A stretch of 64,000 nucleotides of DNA from Streptomyces griseus subsp. griseus. Its GTDB lineage: Bacteria > Actinomycetota > Actinomycetes > Streptomycetales > Streptomycetaceae. The stretch spans positions 1-64,000 of the forward strand of contig NZ_JOJE01000041.1 of assembly GCF_000720255.1 (NCBI RefSeq). The letters are read 5' to 3'. Positions 49,422 to 58,318 of this stretch are shown here, piece by piece. Position 1 is the stretch's first letter. Each line of letters starts with the position of its first letter. The notes below the pieces were generated by a model. It was not told where the DNA came from, did no database searches, and saw nothing but the letters and a program-made list of their open reading frames with translations. The translations under genes were made by a program, and so were the position numbers.

Positions 49422-50251
49422 GGCTCCAGGGCGTCGGCGACGGCCTGAGTGCGTAGGTACTTCTCCACGCCGTGAAAGGCGAACAGCCCGATGAGCTCCG
49501 GGAGATCGAGTTCAACTCCGTCGAAATACCGGCGCAGCGGCCGCAGCACCGCGACGGGATCACCTCGGTCCGCCACGTTCACCCAGCGGGCCACGCCCGG
49601 CGGACGAACGCCCTTGTTCGCGACCGGTTCCGGCTGGAGGCGGTGGAAGACGCCGTGCGGCAGGGCGAGGGGCGAGCCCAGGGTGATGAAGAGGTCGACA
49701 CTCAGCTCGGGATGGGCGTGCAGGGCCTCGTAGGTCACCACGGTACCGAGGGAATGGGCGATGACCACCCGCGGCCGGTGCGTGGCGATCACGGAGGCGA
49801 CCTCCTCGCGGGCCGCGTGGCGGGCCGGCGCGTCCGGCACGCGTACGTAGGCGGCGAGTTCGCGCAGCAGGTCGAGGCTGAAGATCCGCAGGCGAGGCCC
49901 GTCCAGGTCGAAGCGTTTCGCCACCATCTCCACGGCATGCCGCACGGGCACGAACAGGCGTCCCTGCACGGTGGCCTCAGGCAGGTCGAGGGCTTCCAGC
50001 CAGTGTCTCGCCAGTTCGGCCTCGGCCGGGGTGAGGTTGTCCAGGCCGTCGTACGAGCCCTGGGGCACCGGCAGGTCCCGCCACAAGTGGTGGGCGTAGT
50101 AGGCGAATGCCATGTCACCGTCGTCGAGCGGGCGGCCGAGACCTGCGGCGAGGTGTTCGGCCCACAGTGCGGCCTTCTGGGCGGCGACGCCTTCCGGGGA
50201 GTGGCCGGGATAGTAGTTCCTGATGCCGTGCACACCGACGATCAAGGACAT
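49403..50251 (-). CDS. Alpha/beta-hydrolase (lipase-like) paired with the caspase-STAND protein
   Basis: 282 residues. LIVGVHGIRNYYPG at the start holds the oxyanion loop, VVIAHSLGTVVTYEAL is a lipase-type nucleophile elbow (AHSLG with Ser), followed by LFITLGSPLALP and NVADRGDPVA, which give the Asp/His region of PGAP1/lipase-like serine hydrolases. It may cleave lipids or esters inside the cell. GGAGG lies 7 nt before the ATG at 50251. It follows the caspase-STAND-WD40 gene by 25 bp on the same strand, so they are almost certainly cotranscribed. The last 19 nt overlap the convergent LanC-like gene. Confidence 0.8.
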   Translation of the reverse strand: MSLIVGVHGIRNYYPGHSPEGVAAQKAALWAEHLAAGLGRPLDDGDMAFAYYAHHLWRDLPVPQGSYDGLDNLTPAEAELARHWLEALDLPEATVQGRLFVPVRHAVEMVAKRFDLDGPRLRIFSLDLLRELAAYVRVPDAPARHAAREEVASVIATHRPRVVIAHSLGTVVTYEALHAHPELSVDLFITLGSPLALPHGVFHRLQPEPVANKGVRPPGVARWVNVADRGDPVAVLRPLRRYFDGVELDLPELIGLFAFHGVEKYLRTQAVADALEPYLPAR

Positions 50252-50276
50252 GGAGGTGCCTCCGGAGTTCGTCACT

Positions 50277-53200
50277 TCAACAGGTCTCGACAGCCCAAGG
50301 GCGCAACGGCTGCAGATGCGGCGGGGGTTCCAGAGCGAGGACGGTGTCGGTGAGGGAGACGACCAGCGTGCCGTCCGTCGCCACCGCCAGCGTCCTCGGC
50401 ATCTCCGGCAGACCCAGAACGTCCACCTGGGTGGCGGACTCCAGGTCCCAGACGCGGAGCGTGCGGTCGCCTCCGCCGGTGACCAGATGCGGACGGCCGC
50501 CAACGGAGGCGAGCGCCACACACCAGACCGGACGCTCATGTCCCGTCAGCACGCGCAGCTCCTTGGCCTCCTCCAGGTCCCAGACGCGCACCACACCGTC
50601 CTTTCCGCCGGTGACCGCATGCGAACGGCCACCCATCGATGCGAACGCCACACACATCACCGCACGCTCATGTCCCGTCAGCGCACGCGTCTCTTTCCCC
50701 TCCTCAAGGTCCCAGACGCGCACCACACCGTCCTCCCCACCGGTGACCGCATGAGGGCGGCCACCCAGTGACCCGGCCGCCACACATGACAGCGGGGCTC
50801 CTGTGTCGAGGAGCAGTTCGCCAAGGTGCCGGTCCCCGGACGGGTCCCACAGCACCAGCGATCCGGTGGCGCCGAGTTTCCACGTCCGCCGGTAGCCGCA
50901 CAGGACCACGGACGGCCGGTCCCGTACGGTGGTCGCGGCCACTGCGACGAAGACGTGCTTGGTCTCCGTGCTCGCCTTCGGAGAGCGTGTGACCGGCAGG
51001 TCCCAGACGTTGAGACGTGATGCGCTGGCGCCCGACCTGTCGATGTGATGAACGGAGACGACAAGGCTGTCCAGGACGGTGCAGGTCGCGCTCCAGTCCT
51101 CGTCAAGGTGCCAGCGGTGGGCCCCACGCGCGACGACCTTGCCCTCCCGAAGATCCCAGACACGGACCACGCCGTCATCGGAAGCAGTGACAACGTGAGG
51201 CAGTCCGCCCAGGCTGACCGGAACAAGACCGGTGACCTCGGAAATCTCCTCGCCGACGCTCGGCACGGCGTCGACACCAGGGACGAACAAGAACGCTTCC
51301 CGCCTCGCGTCGTGCGGCGGCACGCGCCCGATCCGGTGAGCCAACCAGGAACCGCTGACGGTGAGGGCCAGTGACACCTCCTGCTCGCCTTTCTTGGCTG
51401 CGGCCAGGCTGAGGATCTGGCGGCGCTGGGAAGGCGATCGGTCGCGGTGGGCGCCGGCGGTGTCGACGTACACTCTTGCGAGCGGCATGAGACGGTGGGG
51501 GTTCCGCGCCCACTTCGGCAGCCAGGGTGAGCCGTCGAGTCGCAGCAGGAGTCGTTCCAGTAGCTCGGCGTCGGCGTGGACGACAAACTCCGTGTCCGCG
51601 AGGAGTTCGTCCAGCCTCCCGGCGTCGGCCGCGTGGTGTGCCGCGTGGCGCAGCAGGTACGGCTCGGCCGATGCCCAACGACGGGGTGTGCCGACCACAG
51701 TGAGCAGTCGCGTCCACACCGCTTCCGCGCCGCCGCCCGCCCGGGAGCGGAGTGTGTCGGCGAGGCCCTGGTGGAAGAGGCGGTACAACGCCTTGCCCTC
51801 GTCATCCATGCCGCGGCGCAGAAAGAAGCGTGCCGCGTCCAACGCCTGCCGGATCTGCTCGGACTGCGGCTCGCCGTCCCCGAAGGCCGCGGCGGTGGCC
51901 GTCACCACCTCTTCCGGCATGCCCGCGCCCTGGGCGAACGCCAAGGCGGAGAGAACGGCGGGCAGCCACGGAACATCGCGATGGTGCTTTCGATGCAGGT
52001 CGACGACGCCCAGCAGATCGCGGGGTACGGCCTCACAGATCCGTTCCACCTCGGCCGGGTCGTCCCGTACAGGCTGGTCCAGCACGTGCCGCACGTACAA
52101 CGCGGCCACCAGGAACTCGCCGTACTCCGGCACTCTGCGCCGCACCAGTTCTCGAGCGATACCGTCCGCGAGCCGGCGGGCGGTCTCCCCGAGCTCGCTC
52201 TTCGCGTAGGGCCCCCGGACCGTCAGTACGCCGTACAGGTACATGCGTAACTCGTCGTACAGGCGGCTCCGGGGCACCTTGTCCAGGTCGACACGGTTCG
52301 GACCGACGAGGCGGAGCAGCCGCTTGAAACGGCGTCCCGGACGGACGCCGATCAACATCCGGCAAGCCCCGTCGAGTCGCAGTAGCGCCTCCGTCAGTTC
52401 CTCGGGGTACTCCGCCTCGTCGAGCGCGTCCAGGATCAGCACCCGCGGGCCGGTCGGGACGCGCAACGCGGAGACCACATCGTCCACTTGTCCGGTCCTG
52501 CCGAGCTTCCACTGGCTGCCCAATGCCTCCATCACCTCGGACACGGAACGCCCGCGCGCGTGCACGACGGCCAAATTCTGGACCTCGAGGGGCGGGTCCT
52601 CGAGCAGCCGCCACAGCCCCTCCGTCTTGTCCCGCAGGACTGGGTGTGCCGCGCAAACCAGGGCCCCGAGCAGCGCGGACTTGCCGGCACCCGGCTTGCC
52701 GGTCACCACTTGCACATCCTGGCCCTCTCCCCGCAGCCAGGCCGACAGGGTCCGGACTTCGTCGTTCCTGCCCCGGAAGAAGCCGTGATCGCCCGTCCGG
52801 AACACCGCCTCCGTACCGGAGGCACGGCCCGTGAAGTGGATCACGTCCGCCATCTCGTCGAGCAGAGCGGCAACCGTACGGTCGACGGCGGCGGCACCGG
52901 GGCGCGAACCGTCCCGTTCATGCGCCGGGTTCGGAAAGAACGTCAGATGAGGAAGGTCGGCGTACTTCAGGGCCGGCGGCGAGAACGTGACCGTCTGCGG
53001 ATACCCGTCCACCGCATACCGCTGCACGAGATCGGCGACCTCTCGGCAGAACCGACCAATCGGAACGTGAGGGAGGGAGGGATGCCCATCGGCCTTCCCG
53101 TCGGCGAATCTCCGGAGCGCCTCGGTGACGGCCCGGGTCAGGCGACCGTCGTAGGTCTCCTGACCGATCCCGCCGGCAGCGATCACCCAGGCCCGTCGCT

Positions 53201-53675
53201 TCTCGACGTCCAGGTCGTACTGCCACTCCAGCCGTGCCGCCCCTCCGGCGAAGCACAGGTCCAGCAGGAACAGCACCTGCGGCGCGGACTCGGCCGGTTC
53301 CGCGTCCTCGACCCGCTTGATCCAGTACTCGATGTCATGGACGGTACGCTGCCCGTCCCCACCGATCGGGTAGATGCCGCCGCTGTTGGAGCCCACGGTG
53401 CCGTGGGCCAGGAGGTGCACCACGACGAACCCCGGACCGGCGGAAAGCACCGATTCGACAGCCCTCTCCAGGGCTTCCGCCGAGGTGGCGGGGTCCACGT
53501 CGGCGGCGTGCAGGCGGTAGCCGAGGCCTCCCAGGACGGTGCGAAGCTCCTCGGCACATCCGGGGGCGTACGTCAGCGGCAGCCGCCGGGGTGGGGAATC
53601 GTCCCTCAGGTCCGGTTGCGGGCCTTCGATCCCGACCACCAGCGCCCGGTGGCCCGGCAGGCGCTGCTCGTCCAT
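50277..53675 (-). CDS. Caspase-like protease / STAND NTPase / WD40 repeat protein
   Basis: 1132 residues in three parts. Residues 1-250 form a caspase-fold (C14) domain with the catalytic pair in VVHLLAHGTVG (His91) and FLLDLCFAGG (Cys141). Residues about 295-650 form a STAND/AAA-type NTPase: FFRGRNDEVRTLSAWL sensor-like start, Walker A GKPGAGKS (326-333), Walker B VLILDALDEAE (412-422), then a helical region. From about 815 a WD40 propeller follows with repeats ending VRVWDL; three of them (978-1079) are almost identical. The layout is that of bacterial NLR-like proteins that link signal sensing to protease activation. The ATG at 53675 has GGGAGG upstream. It is the first gene of a two-gene unit. 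Confidence 0.88.
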   Translation of the reverse strand: MDEQRLPGHRALVVGIEGPQPDLRDDSPPRRLPLTYAPGCAEELRTVLGGLGYRLHAADVDPATSAEALERAVESVLSAGPGFVVVHLLAHGTVGSNSGGIYPIGGDGQRTVHDIEYWIKRVEDAEPAESAPQVLFLLDLCFAGGAARLEWQYDLDVEKRRAWVIAAGGIGQETYDGRLTRAVTEALRRFADGKADGHPSLPHVPIGRFCREVADLVQRYAVDGYPQTVTFSPPALKYADLPHLTFFPNPAHERDGSRPGAAAVDRTVAALLDEMADVIHFTGRASGTEAVFRTGDHGFFRGRNDEVRTLSAWLRGEGQDVQVVTGKPGAGKSALLGALVCAAHPVLRDKTEGLWRLLEDPPLEVQNLAVVHARGRSVSEVMEALGSQWKLGRTGQVDDVVSALRVPTGPRVLILDALDEAEYPEELTEALLRLDGACRMLIGVRPGRRFKRLLRLVGPNRVDLDKVPRSRLYDELRMYLYGVLTVRGPYAKSELGETARRLADGIARELVRRRVPEYGEFLVAALYVRHVLDQPVRDDPAEVERICEAVPRDLLGVVDLHRKHHRDVPWLPAVLSALAFAQGAGMPEEVVTATAAAFGDGEPQSEQIRQALDAARFFLRRGMDDEGKALYRLFHQGLADTLRSRAGGGAEAVWTRLLTVVGTPRRWASAEPYLLRHAAHHAADAGRLDELLADTEFVVHADAELLERLLLRLDGSPWLPKWARNPHRLMPLARVYVDTAGAHRDRSPSQRRQILSLAAAKKGEQEVSLALTVSGSWLAHRIGRVPPHDARREAFLFVPGVDAVPSVGEEISEVTGLVPVSLGGLPHVVTASDDGVVRVWDLREGKVVARGAHRWHLDEDWSATCTVLDSLVVSVHHIDRSGASASRLNVWDLPVTRSPKASTETKHVFVAVAATTVRDRPSVVLCGYRRTWKLGATGSLVLWDPSGDRHLGELLLDTGAPLSCVAAGSLGGRPHAVTGGEDGVVRVWDLEEGKETRALTGHERAVMCVAFASMGGRSHAVTGGKDGVVRVWDLEEAKELRVLTGHERPVWCVALASVGGRPHLVTGGGDRTLRVWDLESATQVDVLGLPEMPRTLAVATDGTLVVSLTDTVLALEPPPHLQPLRPWAVETC
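50440..50742 (-). repeat. 132-bp tandem WD40 repeats
   Basis: The DNA coding for the last WD40 repeats is near identical with a 132-bp (44-codon) period: CGCTCATGTCCCGTCAG starts at 50533 and again at 50665, and CAGACGCGCACCACACCGTC recurs likewise. The copies encode GGRPHAVTGGxDGVVRVWDL units. Confidence 0.75.
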
Positions 53676-53759
53676 GTCCCTGGCTCCCTCCCCCGGCGCG
53701 CAGAAGCACTGTAGACGGAGCATCAGGCCGTCCCCCGGACTTTCCGGCAACATGCCCGG

Positions 53760-54026
53760 ATGCAGCCGCACTTCACCGATACCTGCCTGATCACCGACGA
53801 CGTCCCCGGCCTCGCCGCCTGCTACGCCGCGCTTCTCGACGCGGAGGTCCAGGGCGGGGCCCCTCACGCTCGAGTTCCGGGTGACCGACGTGGACGCACG
53901 TCACGAACGCCTGCCGCCCGGGGCATCGAGATCCTCAAGCCTCCGACGACCCAGCCGCGGGGGCGCCGGTCGGTGTGGCTGCGTGATCCGGAGGGCAACA
54001 TCGTCAACCTGTACCAGCAGGCATGA
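53760..54026 (+). pseudogene. Degenerate VOC/glyoxalase-like gene
   Basis: The start FTDTCLITDDVPGLAACYAALLDAEV and the end GIEILKPPTTQPRGRRSVWLRDPEGNIVNLY belong to the VOC (glyoxalase/bleomycin resistance) family. The middle is missing about 30 residues and shifted: the expected LEFRVTDVDARHERL segment is present at about 53868-53912 but in another frame. At 88 codons the open frame is well short of the usual 120-130. Frameshifts plus a deletion make a functional protein unlikely. Confidence 0.7.
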
Positions 54027-54047
54027 CCGCTGTCGCCGCGGATCGGC

Positions 54048-55199
54048 TCAGGCCACCGAGCCGATCCGGCCCACGGGGCCCGGCTCCGTGTCGTGATGGA
54101 TCGGGGTGTGGGCGCCCGCCAGTGAGACGCCGCTGCCTCCTCGACGGTTGGCGACGATCTCCGAGGCGATCGACAGAGCCGTCTCCTCCGGGGTGCGGGC
54201 GCCGAGGTCGAGGCCGATGGGGGAACGCAGGCGGGCCAACTCCAGCTCTGTGACGCCGACTTCGCGGAGTCTGTCGTTGCGGTCGAGGTGCGTGCGCCGG
54301 GAACCCATCGCGCCGACGTACGCGACCGGGAGCCGCAGGGCGAGCTTCAGCAGGGGTACGTCGAACTTGGCGTCGTGGGTGAGCACGCACAGGACGGTCC
54401 GCGCGTCGACCTCCGTGCGCTCCAGGTAGCGGTGCGGCCAGTCGACGACGATCTCGCCGGCCTCCGGGAACCGCGCCCGGGTGGCGAACACCGGGCGGGC
54501 GTCGCAGACCGTCACGTGGTAGCCGAGGAACGTGCCGATGCGCACGAGCGCCGACGCGAAGTCGATCGCGCCGAAGACGATCATCCGGGGCGGCGGTACG
54601 GAGGACTCGACCAGCAGCGTGAGCGGGGCCCCGCAGCGCGAGCCCTGCTCGCCGATCTCCAGGGTGCCGGTGCGGCCGGCGTCCAGGACGGCGCGCGCCT
54701 CGGCGGCCACCGTGCGGTCCAGTTCGGGGTGGGCGCCGAAGCCGCCCTCGTGGGAGCCGTCGGAGTGGACCAGCAGCGCCCGCCCGATGAGGTGCGCCGG
54801 GCCCGCTACGATCCGCGCCACCGCCGCCGTCCCACCACGCGCGGCGGCCGCCAGCGCGGCCGCGATCACCGGGCGGTCCGGGTCGCCCGCCCGGACCGGG
54901 GTGACCAGGATGTCGATGACGCCGCCGCACGTCAGGCCGACGGCGAAGGCGTCGTCGTCGCTGTAGCCGAAGCGCTCCAGGACCGACTCGCCGTCCCGCA
55001 GGGCCTGTTGGCACAGATCGTAGACCGCGCCCTCCACACAACCGCCGGAGACCGAGCCGATCGCCGTGCCGTCCGCGTCCACCGCGAGGGCGGCGCCAGG
55101 CCTGCGGGGCGCGCTGCCGCCGACGGCCACCACGGTGGCCACGGCGAAGTCACGGCCCTGCTCGACCCAGCGGTACAGGTCTTCGGCGATGTCCAGCAT
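54048..55199 (-). CDS. xdhC: XdhC/CoxI-family molybdenum cofactor maturation protein
   Basis: 383 residues: an N-terminal XdhC_CoxI domain (FAVATVVAVGGSAPRRPGAALAV, IGSVSGGCVEGAVYDLC with the conserved Cys) and a C-terminal Rossmann domain (MIVFGAIDFASALVRIGTFLGY, VLCVLTHDAKFDVPLLKLAL, YVGAMGSRRTH). XdhC binds molybdenum cofactor, helps its sulfuration and delivers it to the large subunit of xanthine dehydrogenase, which is encoded just upstream. It lies 108 bp after that gene as the fourth gene of the leftward operon. Confidence 0.92.
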   Translation of the reverse strand: MLDIAEDLYRWVEQGRDFAVATVVAVGGSAPRRPGAALAVDADGTAIGSVSGGCVEGAVYDLCQQALRDGESVLERFGYSDDDAFAVGLTCGGVIDILVTPVRAGDPDRPVIAAALAAAARGGTAAVARIVAGPAHLIGRALLVHSDGSHEGGFGAHPELDRTVAAEARAVLDAGRTGTLEIGEQGSRCGAPLTLLVESSVPPPRMIVFGAIDFASALVRIGTFLGYHVTVCDARPVFATRARFPEAGEIVVDWPHRYLERTEVDARTVLCVLTHDAKFDVPLLKLALRLPVAYVGAMGSRRTHLDRNDRLREVGVTELELARLRSPIGLDLGARTPEETALSIASEIVANRRGGSGVSLAGAHTPIHHDTEPGPVGRIGSVA

Positions 55200-55307
55200 C
55201 TCTCGGTCTCCTCGACGACGGTCGCGTGCAGGTCGGTCGCGGCGGGTGGCCGGTGCACGCCCAGCCGGCCCTCACGGGGATGGAGGCCGAATGGACGGCG
55301 CCGGTTG

Positions 55308-57728
55308 TCACGCCGTGCCGGTGAGGTGTTCCGGACGCACCGGCGTTCTGTTCAGGTCGAGGCCCGTCGCGTCGCGGATCGCCGCGAGGACCGCGGGGGT
55401 CGAGGACAGGGTCGGGGCTTCACCGATGCCTCGGAGTCCGTAGGGGGCATGGGTGTCGGCGAGTTCGAGGACGTCGACGGGGATGGTCGGGGTGTCGAGG
55501 ATGGTGGGGATGAGGTAGTCCGTGAAGGAGGGGTTCTTCACCTTCGCGGTCTTCGGGTCGACGACGATCTCCTCCATGACCGCCACCCCCAGGCCCTGCG
55601 TCGTACCGCCCTGGATCTGGCCGAGCACGGACAGCGGGTTGAGCGCCTTGCCGACATCCTGCGCGCAGGCCAGTTCGATCACCTTCACCAGGCCGAGCTC
55701 GGTGTCGACCTCGACGACGGCCCGGTGCGCGGCGAAGGAGTACTGGACGTGTCCGTCGCCCTGGCCGGTACGCGGGTCGAACGGCTCGGTCGGCCGGTGC
55801 CGCCACTCCTCCTCGACCTCCACGGCCTCGTCGCCGAGCACGTCCACCAGGTCGGCGAGGACCTCGCCGCCGTCGGTGACGACCTTGCCGCCCTCCAGGA
55901 GGAGTTCGGCGGTGGCCCAGGCGGGATGGTGGGCGCCGAACCTGCGGCGGCCGAGCTCCAGGACCTTCTCGCGGACGATCTCGCAGGCGTTCTTCACGGC
56001 GCCTCCGGTGACGTATGTCTGCCGGGAGGCCGACGTCGAACCGGCGCTGCCCACCTCCGTGTTCGCCGGGTGGATGTTCACTTGGCCGACGCCCAGCTCG
56101 GTGCGGGCGATCTGCGCGTGGACGGTGACTCCGCCCTGGCCGACCTCCGCCATCGCGGTGTGCACGGTGGCGACGGGCTCCCCGGCGACGGCCTCCAAGC
56201 GGACGCGTGCGGTGGAGTAGTCGTCGAAGCCCTCGGAGAAGCCGACGTTCTTGATGCCGACGGCGTAGCCGACGCCCCGTACGACGCCTTCGCCGTGGGT
56301 GGTGTTGGACAGGCCGCCCGGCAGCTGTCGTACGTCCGCGCCCTCGCTGCTCTCCCACTGGCGCTCCGGGGGCATCGGCATCGCCTTGACGCGGCGCAGG
56401 AGTTCGGCGACCGGCGCCGGGGAGTCGACCCGCTGGCCGGTCGGCATGAGGGTGCCCTGTTCCATGGCGTTGAGCTGCCGGAACTCCACCGGGTCCAGGC
56501 CGAGTTCCTTCGCCACCTTGTCCATCTGTGCCTCGTAGGCGAAGCACGCCTGGACCGCGCCGAAGCCGCGCATGGCACCGCAGGGCGGGTTGTTGGTGTA
56601 GAGGGCGATGGCCTCGATGTCGACGTCGTCGACGACGTAGGGGCCCACGCCGAGGGAGGAGGCGTTGCCGACGACGGCCGGGCTGGCGGAGGCGTACGCG
56701 CCGCCGTCCAGGACGATCCGGCACTTGACGTGGGTGAGCTTGCCGTCACGGGTCGCGCCGTGCTCGTAGTACAGCTTGGCGGGGTGGCGGTGGACGTGGC
56801 CGAAGAAGGACTCGAAACGGTTGTAGACGATCTTGACGGGTTTGCCGGTGCGCAGGGCGAGCAGGCAGGCGTGGATCTGCATCGACAGGTCCTCGCGGCC
56901 GCCGAACGCGCCGCCGACGCCGGCCAGCGTCATCCGCACCTTCTCCGGCGGGAGGCCGAGCACCGGGGCGATCTGCCGCAGGTCGCTGTGAAGCCACTGG
57001 GTGGCGATGTAGAGGTGGACGCCGCCGTCCTCCTCGGGCACCGCGAGGCCGGACTCGGGGCCGAGGAAGGCCTGGTCCTGCATGCCGAAGGTGTACTCGC
57101 CCCGGACGATGACGTCGGCGCGTTCCCGGGCGGCCGTGACGTCGCCGCGGACGATCGGCTGGCGGTGGAGGACGTTCGGGTGCGGGACGTGGGCCATGTG
57201 GTGGTCGGTGCGGTGCTCGTGGACGAGGACCGCGTCGGGGGCGGTCGCGGAGGCCTCGTCGGTGATGACGGGCAGCTCGCGGTACTCGACCCTGATCTTC
57301 GCGGCGGCGCGGCGGGCGGTCTCCGGGTGGTCGGCGGCGACGACGGCGACCGGCTCGCCGTGGTGGCGGACCTTGCCGTGGGCGAGGACGGGGGTGTCCT
57401 GGATCTCCAGGCCGTAGTGGCGTACGCCGGTCGGCAGGTCGTCGTAGGTCAGGACGGCGTACACGCCGGGGGTGGCGAGGGCCTCGGAGGTGTCGATGGA
57501 GACGATCTCGGCGTGGGCGACGGTGGAGCGCAGGATCTGGCCCCAGAGCATGTCCTCGTGCCACATGTCGGAGGAGTACGCGAACTCGCCGGTGACCTTG
57601 AGGGTGCCGTCCGGGCGGAGCGTGGACTCGCCGACGCCGCCCTTGGTCTGCGAGCCCTGGGTGATCTTGGTGGGAGCGCCGATGGGGGCACCTCCCGCTC
57701 GAGCGAGGCCGGGAGTGGGGGACGTCAT
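55308..57728 (-). CDS. Xanthine dehydrogenase-type molybdopterin-binding large subunit
   Basis: 806 residues of the molybdenum hydroxylase family: GEFAYSSDMWHEDMLWGQIL, GGAFGGREDLSMQIH (Moco-binding), MRGFGAVQACFAYEAQMD, MAEVGQGGVTVHAQIA, and the catalytic Glu near the end in GLRGIGEAPTLSSTPAVLAAI. It binds Moco and hydroxylates a purine or similar heterocycle, passing electrons to the iron-sulfur and FAD subunits encoded upstream. The ATG at 57728 lies 2 bp after the Fe-S gene stop. The PucR neighbour favours xanthine/hypoxanthine as substrate; other aldehydes or heterocycles cannot be excluded. Confidence 0.93.
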   Translation of the reverse strand: MTSPTPGLARAGGAPIGAPTKITQGSQTKGGVGESTLRPDGTLKVTGEFAYSSDMWHEDMLWGQILRSTVAHAEIVSIDTSEALATPGVYAVLTYDDLPTGVRHYGLEIQDTPVLAHGKVRHHGEPVAVVAADHPETARRAAAKIRVEYRELPVITDEASATAPDAVLVHEHRTDHHMAHVPHPNVLHRQPIVRGDVTAARERADVIVRGEYTFGMQDQAFLGPESGLAVPEEDGGVHLYIATQWLHSDLRQIAPVLGLPPEKVRMTLAGVGGAFGGREDLSMQIHACLLALRTGKPVKIVYNRFESFFGHVHRHPAKLYYEHGATRDGKLTHVKCRIVLDGGAYASASPAVVGNASSLGVGPYVVDDVDIEAIALYTNNPPCGAMRGFGAVQACFAYEAQMDKVAKELGLDPVEFRQLNAMEQGTLMPTGQRVDSPAPVAELLRRVKAMPMPPERQWESSEGADVRQLPGGLSNTTHGEGVVRGVGYAVGIKNVGFSEGFDDYSTARVRLEAVAGEPVATVHTAMAEVGQGGVTVHAQIARTELGVGQVNIHPANTEVGSAGSTSASRQTYVTGGAVKNACEIVREKVLELGRRRFGAHHPAWATAELLLEGGKVVTDGGEVLADLVDVLGDEAVEVEEEWRHRPTEPFDPRTGQGDGHVQYSFAAHRAVVEVDTELGLVKVIELACAQDVGKALNPLSVLGQIQGGTTQGLGVAVMEEIVVDPKTAKVKNPSFTDYLIPTILDTPTIPVDVLELADTHAPYGLRGIGEAPTLSSTPAVLAAIRDATGLDLNRTPVRPEHLTGTA

Positions 57729-57730
57729 GG

Positions 57731-58318
57731 TCAGACCGCCTCTCCTTGCCGGGCGGCCGCCAGACGGACCGCGTCCATGATCTTCTCGTAGCCGGTGCAG
57801 CGGCACAGGTTCCCCGAGAGGGCCTCGCGGATGTCCGCGTCGGTCGGGTCGGGGTTGTGCTCCAGCATCTCGTCGGCGGCGACGAGCAGACCCGGGGTGC
57901 AGAAGCCGCACTGGACGGCGCCGGCGTCGATGAACGCCTGCTGCACCGAAGAGAGCGCTGCGCGCGGGGATGAGCCGGTGCCCTCGCCGGTCCGGGAGTC
58001 GGTGCCCTGCGCCGCCCATCGCTGGGCCTCGTCGAGGGAGGTGCCGGCGGAGCCGCCGCGGGACCGCTGCTTGGCGTACTCGGCGAGGCCCTCGACCGTG
58101 ACGACCTCGCGGCCCTCGACCTGGCCGGCGGCCACCAGGCAGGAGCACACCGGCACGCCGTCGAGGCGGACCGTGCAGGAACCGCACTCGCCCTGCTCGC
58201 AGGCGTTCTTGGAGCCCGGCAGACCCAGCCGCTCCCGCAGCACGTACAGCAGGGACTCGCCCTCCCAGACGTCGTCGGCTTCCTGGGGGCGTCCGTTGAC
58301 GGTGAAGTTGACGCGCAT
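57731..58318 (-). CDS. [2Fe-2S] iron-sulfur subunit of the molybdenum hydroxylase
   Basis: 195 residues with both clusters: plant-type [2Fe-2S] ligands in CEQGECGSCTV and later Cys in VCSCLVAAG, and the helical-domain cluster in QCGFCTPG and NLCRCTGYEKIMDAV. It relays electrons from Moco to FAD. Between the two domains is an extra stretch of about 35 residues rich in Gly/Ser/Arg (QRSRGGSAG ... TGSSPRAAL) that most homologues of 150-165 aa lack. The ATG at 58318 overlaps the FAD-subunit stop by one base (TAATG). Confidence 0.92.
   Translation of the reverse strand: MRVNFTVNGRPQEADDVWEGESLLYVLRERLGLPGSKNACEQGECGSCTVRLDGVPVCSCLVAAGQVEGREVVTVEGLAEYAKQRSRGGSAGTSLDEAQRWAAQGTDSRTGEGTGSSPRAALSSVQQAFIDAGAVQCGFCTPGLLVAADEMLEHNPDPTDADIREALSGNLCRCTGYEKIMDAVRLAAARQGEAV

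Noticed and set aside
50440..50742. Possible CRISPR-like or minisatellite repeat
   Set aside because: The 132-bp units are in frame and encode WD40 blades ending in VWDL; there are no spacers.
54288..57791. Plus-strand open frame of over 1100 codons opposite the molybdenum hydroxylase genes
   Set aside because: Composition is that of a G+C shadow and it crosses two genuine genes and their gap. No domain is recognisable.
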